A DNA stretch of 64,000 bases from Candidatus Gastranaerophilales bacterium (GTDB lineage Bacteria; Cyanobacteriota; Vampirovibrionia; Gastranaerophilales; Gastranaerophilaceae), in assembly GCA_944323705.1 (NCBI GenBank), contig CALUTM010000004.1, positions 1 to 64,000 on the forward strand, in the 5' to 3' direction. Positions 62,038 to 64,000 of this stretch are shown here, piece after piece; the first letter of the stretch is position 1, and every line of letters begins with the position of its first letter. Position numbers and translations under genes: made by a program. The notes beneath the pieces were generated by a model. That model was not told the origin of the DNA and ran no database searches. It saw nothing but the letters and a program-made list of their open reading frames with translations.

Positions 62038-63123
62038 ATGGATTTTACAACACTAACTATCGACGTTTTAAAAGTGCTTTCCGTAGCGGGAAGTTATGGT
62101 ATAGGAATTATCTTGCTGACAGTTATTGTAAGAGCATTGATGTGGCCTTTAGGTTTGTCTCAGCAGCGTTCAATGCGTACGATGCAGCTTTTGCAGCCTA
62201 AAATGAAGGCTATTCAGGAGAGATACAAAAGCAACCCGCAGGTTATGCAGCAAAAAATGATGGAGTTCTATAAAGAACACAAATTTAATCCGATGGCAGG
62301 ATGTTTTCCGCTTTTGATACAAATGCCGATATTTATACTTTTGTATTCAACATTTATGAGCCCGCAATTTATACAAATGGCGGGAGATTCACAATTTTTG
62401 TTCATCAAGAGACTTGATGCAACACTTAAGACTTCTGCAGGCGTATCACATAACGGAATTCTCGGGGTTTCCAAATATGATACTTTCATGACCGGAAAAA
62501 CCGCCAAAGTTTATTTAAAAGGTGTTGAAGAGCCGCTTTTGAACGTGAAAATAGAAAAGCCGAATAAAGCGGTAGAAGTTCAGGGAGAGCTAAATCCCGG
62601 AGAACCCGCTGATTTTAAGGTAAGTCTTGACAGTTTGAACTTAAAGTTCAGTCAGCTTGATCAGATTGAAAAAGCTGAAATTGACGTAACGGACGTTCAG
62701 ACTAAAGAAACCGAAACAATGAATTTTACGAGAAAAGACGGTATTTTAATAAGTTCAATTCCTACAAAAGAAATGAAAACGGAATTTCATTACGACGTAC
62801 TTCTTTTAATTGCCCTTTTTGCCGTAACAATGATATTCTCGCAAAAAGCAATGATGGCTATGAACAAGAATGTAGAGCAGGATGAAGCCCAGAAAGCAAT
62901 GCAAAAATCAATGAACACATTTATGCCGATTATGCTTACGTTCACGTTCATAATCATCCCCATCCCTGCAGGTGTACTTCTGTATTTAATTTCAAGTAAT
63001 ATTTTCCAAGTAATTCAAACCGTAATTATTAACAAACAGCTTGAAGCAGAAGACGCAAAAAAGGAAGCCAAGATTGATGATACGGACATTGCAAACGCTA
63101 AAAAGATAAACGCTAAGGAATAA
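62038..63123 (+). CDS. yidC: Membrane protein insertase YidC (cyanobacterial type)
   Basis: The product has 361 residues. YidC/Oxa1 inserts inner-membrane proteins. Motifs are TVIVRALMWPLGLSQQRSMR, a charged hairpin, GCFPLLIQMPIFILLY and FIIIPIPAGVLLYLISSN. A 115-residue beta-rich insert (about 115-245) lies between the second and third conserved membrane segments, as in cyanobacterial YidC and unlike the N-terminal domain of proteobacterial ones. The start follows GGGAAGAGAAC. Confidence 0.92.
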   Translation: MDFTTLTIDVLKVLSVAGSYGIGIILLTVIVRALMWPLGLSQQRSMRTMQLLQPKMKAIQERYKSNPQVMQQKMMEFYKEHKFNPMAGCFPLLIQMPIFILLYSTFMSPQFIQMAGDSQFLFIKRLDATLKTSAGVSHNGILGVSKYDTFMTGKTAKVYLKGVEEPLLNVKIEKPNKAVEVQGELNPGEPADFKVSLDSLNLKFSQLDQIEKAEIDVTDVQTKETETMNFTRKDGILISSIPTKEMKTEFHYDVLLLIALFAVTMIFSQKAMMAMNKNVEQDEAQKAMQKSMNTFMPIMLTFTFIIIPIPAGVLLYLISSNIFQVIQTVIINKQLEAEDAKKEAKIDDTDIANAKKINAKE

Positions 63124-63124
63124 A

Positions 63125-64000
63125 ATGTTATTATCAGAATTCGATTATCAACTACCGGAAGGACTTATTGCACAACGCCCGAGCGACAAACGGGAGAACT
63201 CCCGCATGATGGTGCTCAACAGGGCTTCGCATGAAATTTTACATAAACACTTTTATGATATCGTTGACTTATTGGATGAAAATCACATTTTGATATTAAA
63301 TAACACAAAGGTTATTCCTGCAAGACTTTACGGTTACAAGGATACCGGAGCAAAGATTGAAGTTTTTCTTCTTAAAGAGCGTGAAAACAAAATTTGGGAA
63401 GTGTTAATAAAGCCGTCTAAGCGGGTACGCCCCGGTACAATAATAAAAATATCGGATGAATTGTCCTGCGAAGTCAGAATGCCGCTGCCCGACGATGGCA
63501 AATGGCTCGTGCAGATGATTTACGAGGGTGATATTTTATCTATCCTGCATAAGGTCGGGAATATTCCGCTTCCGCCCTATATCGAAAGAAAAATGACAAA
63601 TGAAGAGCTTAGAAAACTCGATTTTGAAAGATATCAAACGGTTTATGCGGAAAAAGAAGGCTCCGTGGCGGCTCCTACGGCAGGGTTGCATTTTACGCAA
63701 GAAATATTGAAAAAACTTGAGGATAAAGGGGTTAAAATTGGCTATGTAACTTTAAATGTAGGTATAGGAACGTTCAGACCCGTAAAATGCGATAATATCC
63801 TCGACCATCACATGGATTCGGAAACCTTTGAAATCACTCAAGAAACCGCCGATTTGATTAACAACGCAAAGAGTGAAGGGAAAAAACTCGTAGCTGTCGG
63901 AACAACAACCGTCAGGACGCTGGAAAGTGCATATAAAATGTTCGGTGAGATAAAAAAATGCAAAGGAGCTTCAGAATTATTTATTTATCCTCCTTATGAG
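63125..64000 (+). CDS. queA: tRNA preQ1(34) S-adenosylmethionine ribosyltransferase-isomerase, cut by the window end
   Basis: QueA adds the epoxycyclopentanediol unit to preQ1 in tRNA during queuosine synthesis. The reading runs open from ATG 63125 to the window end (292 codons). Signatures are SEFDYQLPEGLIAQRP, ILNNTKVIPARLYG, EGSVAAPTAGLHFT and VGTTTVRTLES. The start is one base after the yidC stop, so the two may be cotranscribed. The C-terminus is outside the window. Confidence 0.93.
   Translation, partial: MLLSEFDYQLPEGLIAQRPSDKRENSRMMVLNRASHEILHKHFYDIVDLLDENHILILNNTKVIPARLYGYKDTGAKIEVFLLKERENKIWEVLIKPSKRVRPGTIIKISDELSCEVRMPLPDDGKWLVQMIYEGDILSILHKVGNIPLPPYIERKMTNEELRKLDFERYQTVYAEKEGSVAAPTAGLHFTQEILKKLEDKGVKIGYVTLNVGIGTFRPVKCDNILDHHMDSETFEITQETADLINNAKSEGKKLVAVGTTTVRTLESAYKMFGEIKKCKGASELFIYPPYE

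Overview
The window reads as an AT-rich chromosome segment of a Gram-negative, probably motile bacterium, most likely an uncultured gut relative of Cyanobacteria (Vampirovibrionia/Gastranaerophilales). The evidence is a YidC with the large insertion typical of cyanobacterial homologues, a PBS-lyase-type HEAT-repeat protein, a very large AsmA/TamB-like envelope protein, flagellar fliL-fliM-fliN genes, and several lineage-type small proteins that begin with a K-[IV]-[NE] motif. The lineage is an inference; no rRNA or tRNA gene is visible.

Layout. Positions 1-20,857 are chromosomal: an agmatinase-like gene with an in-frame stop, small lineage-type proteins, a periplasmic protein, the AsmA/TamB-like giant, a putative ADP-ribosyltransferase toxin followed by three tandem paralogues and a stub of a fourth, glyQ, two amino-acid permeases, an HD-GYP-type protein, a GH13-like glycosidase, rpsB-tsf and a DedA-family gene. 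Positions 20,914-53,650 are a podovirus-like prophage or domesticated phage, transcribed almost wholly on the minus strand. It holds the terminase, tail fibres, connector, lysozyme-like enzyme, decoration protein, major capsid, scaffold and portal, but no integrase, repressor or replication gene. Positions 53,863-64,000 are chromosomal again: a zinc alcohol dehydrogenase, a RelA/SpoT-like protein, HEAT repeats, a sensor kinase, fliLMN, yidC and a partial queA.

The most unusual part is the cargo of the phage block (about 31.3-52.8 kb). Minus-strand toxin-like genes lie in the orientation of the late phage genes: a protein with the full colicin M catalytic motif D-x-Y-D-x5-H-R, a GHSLGG lipase, and a DUF6973-like protein. 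Around them are many toxin stubs. Between them, on the plus strand, sit 19 small multi-pass membrane proteins in six families. I read these as immunity genes, because they abut or overlap toxins and toxin stubs tail-to-tail or face them head-to-head. All 19 share one promoter layout: a -10 hexamer, 6 or 7 nt, then the ATG, with no Shine-Dalgarno sequence, which predicts leaderless mRNAs.

Proposed logic (inference): immunity is made continuously from leaderless promoters, while toxins are made with the phage late genes and released or carried with particles at lysis. Most toxins have decayed while immunity genes were kept and duplicated. Two copies differ only by a 78-bp hypervariable window, apart from scattered mismatches. 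This looks like a phage-borne polymorphic toxin-immunity locus aimed at competing relatives.
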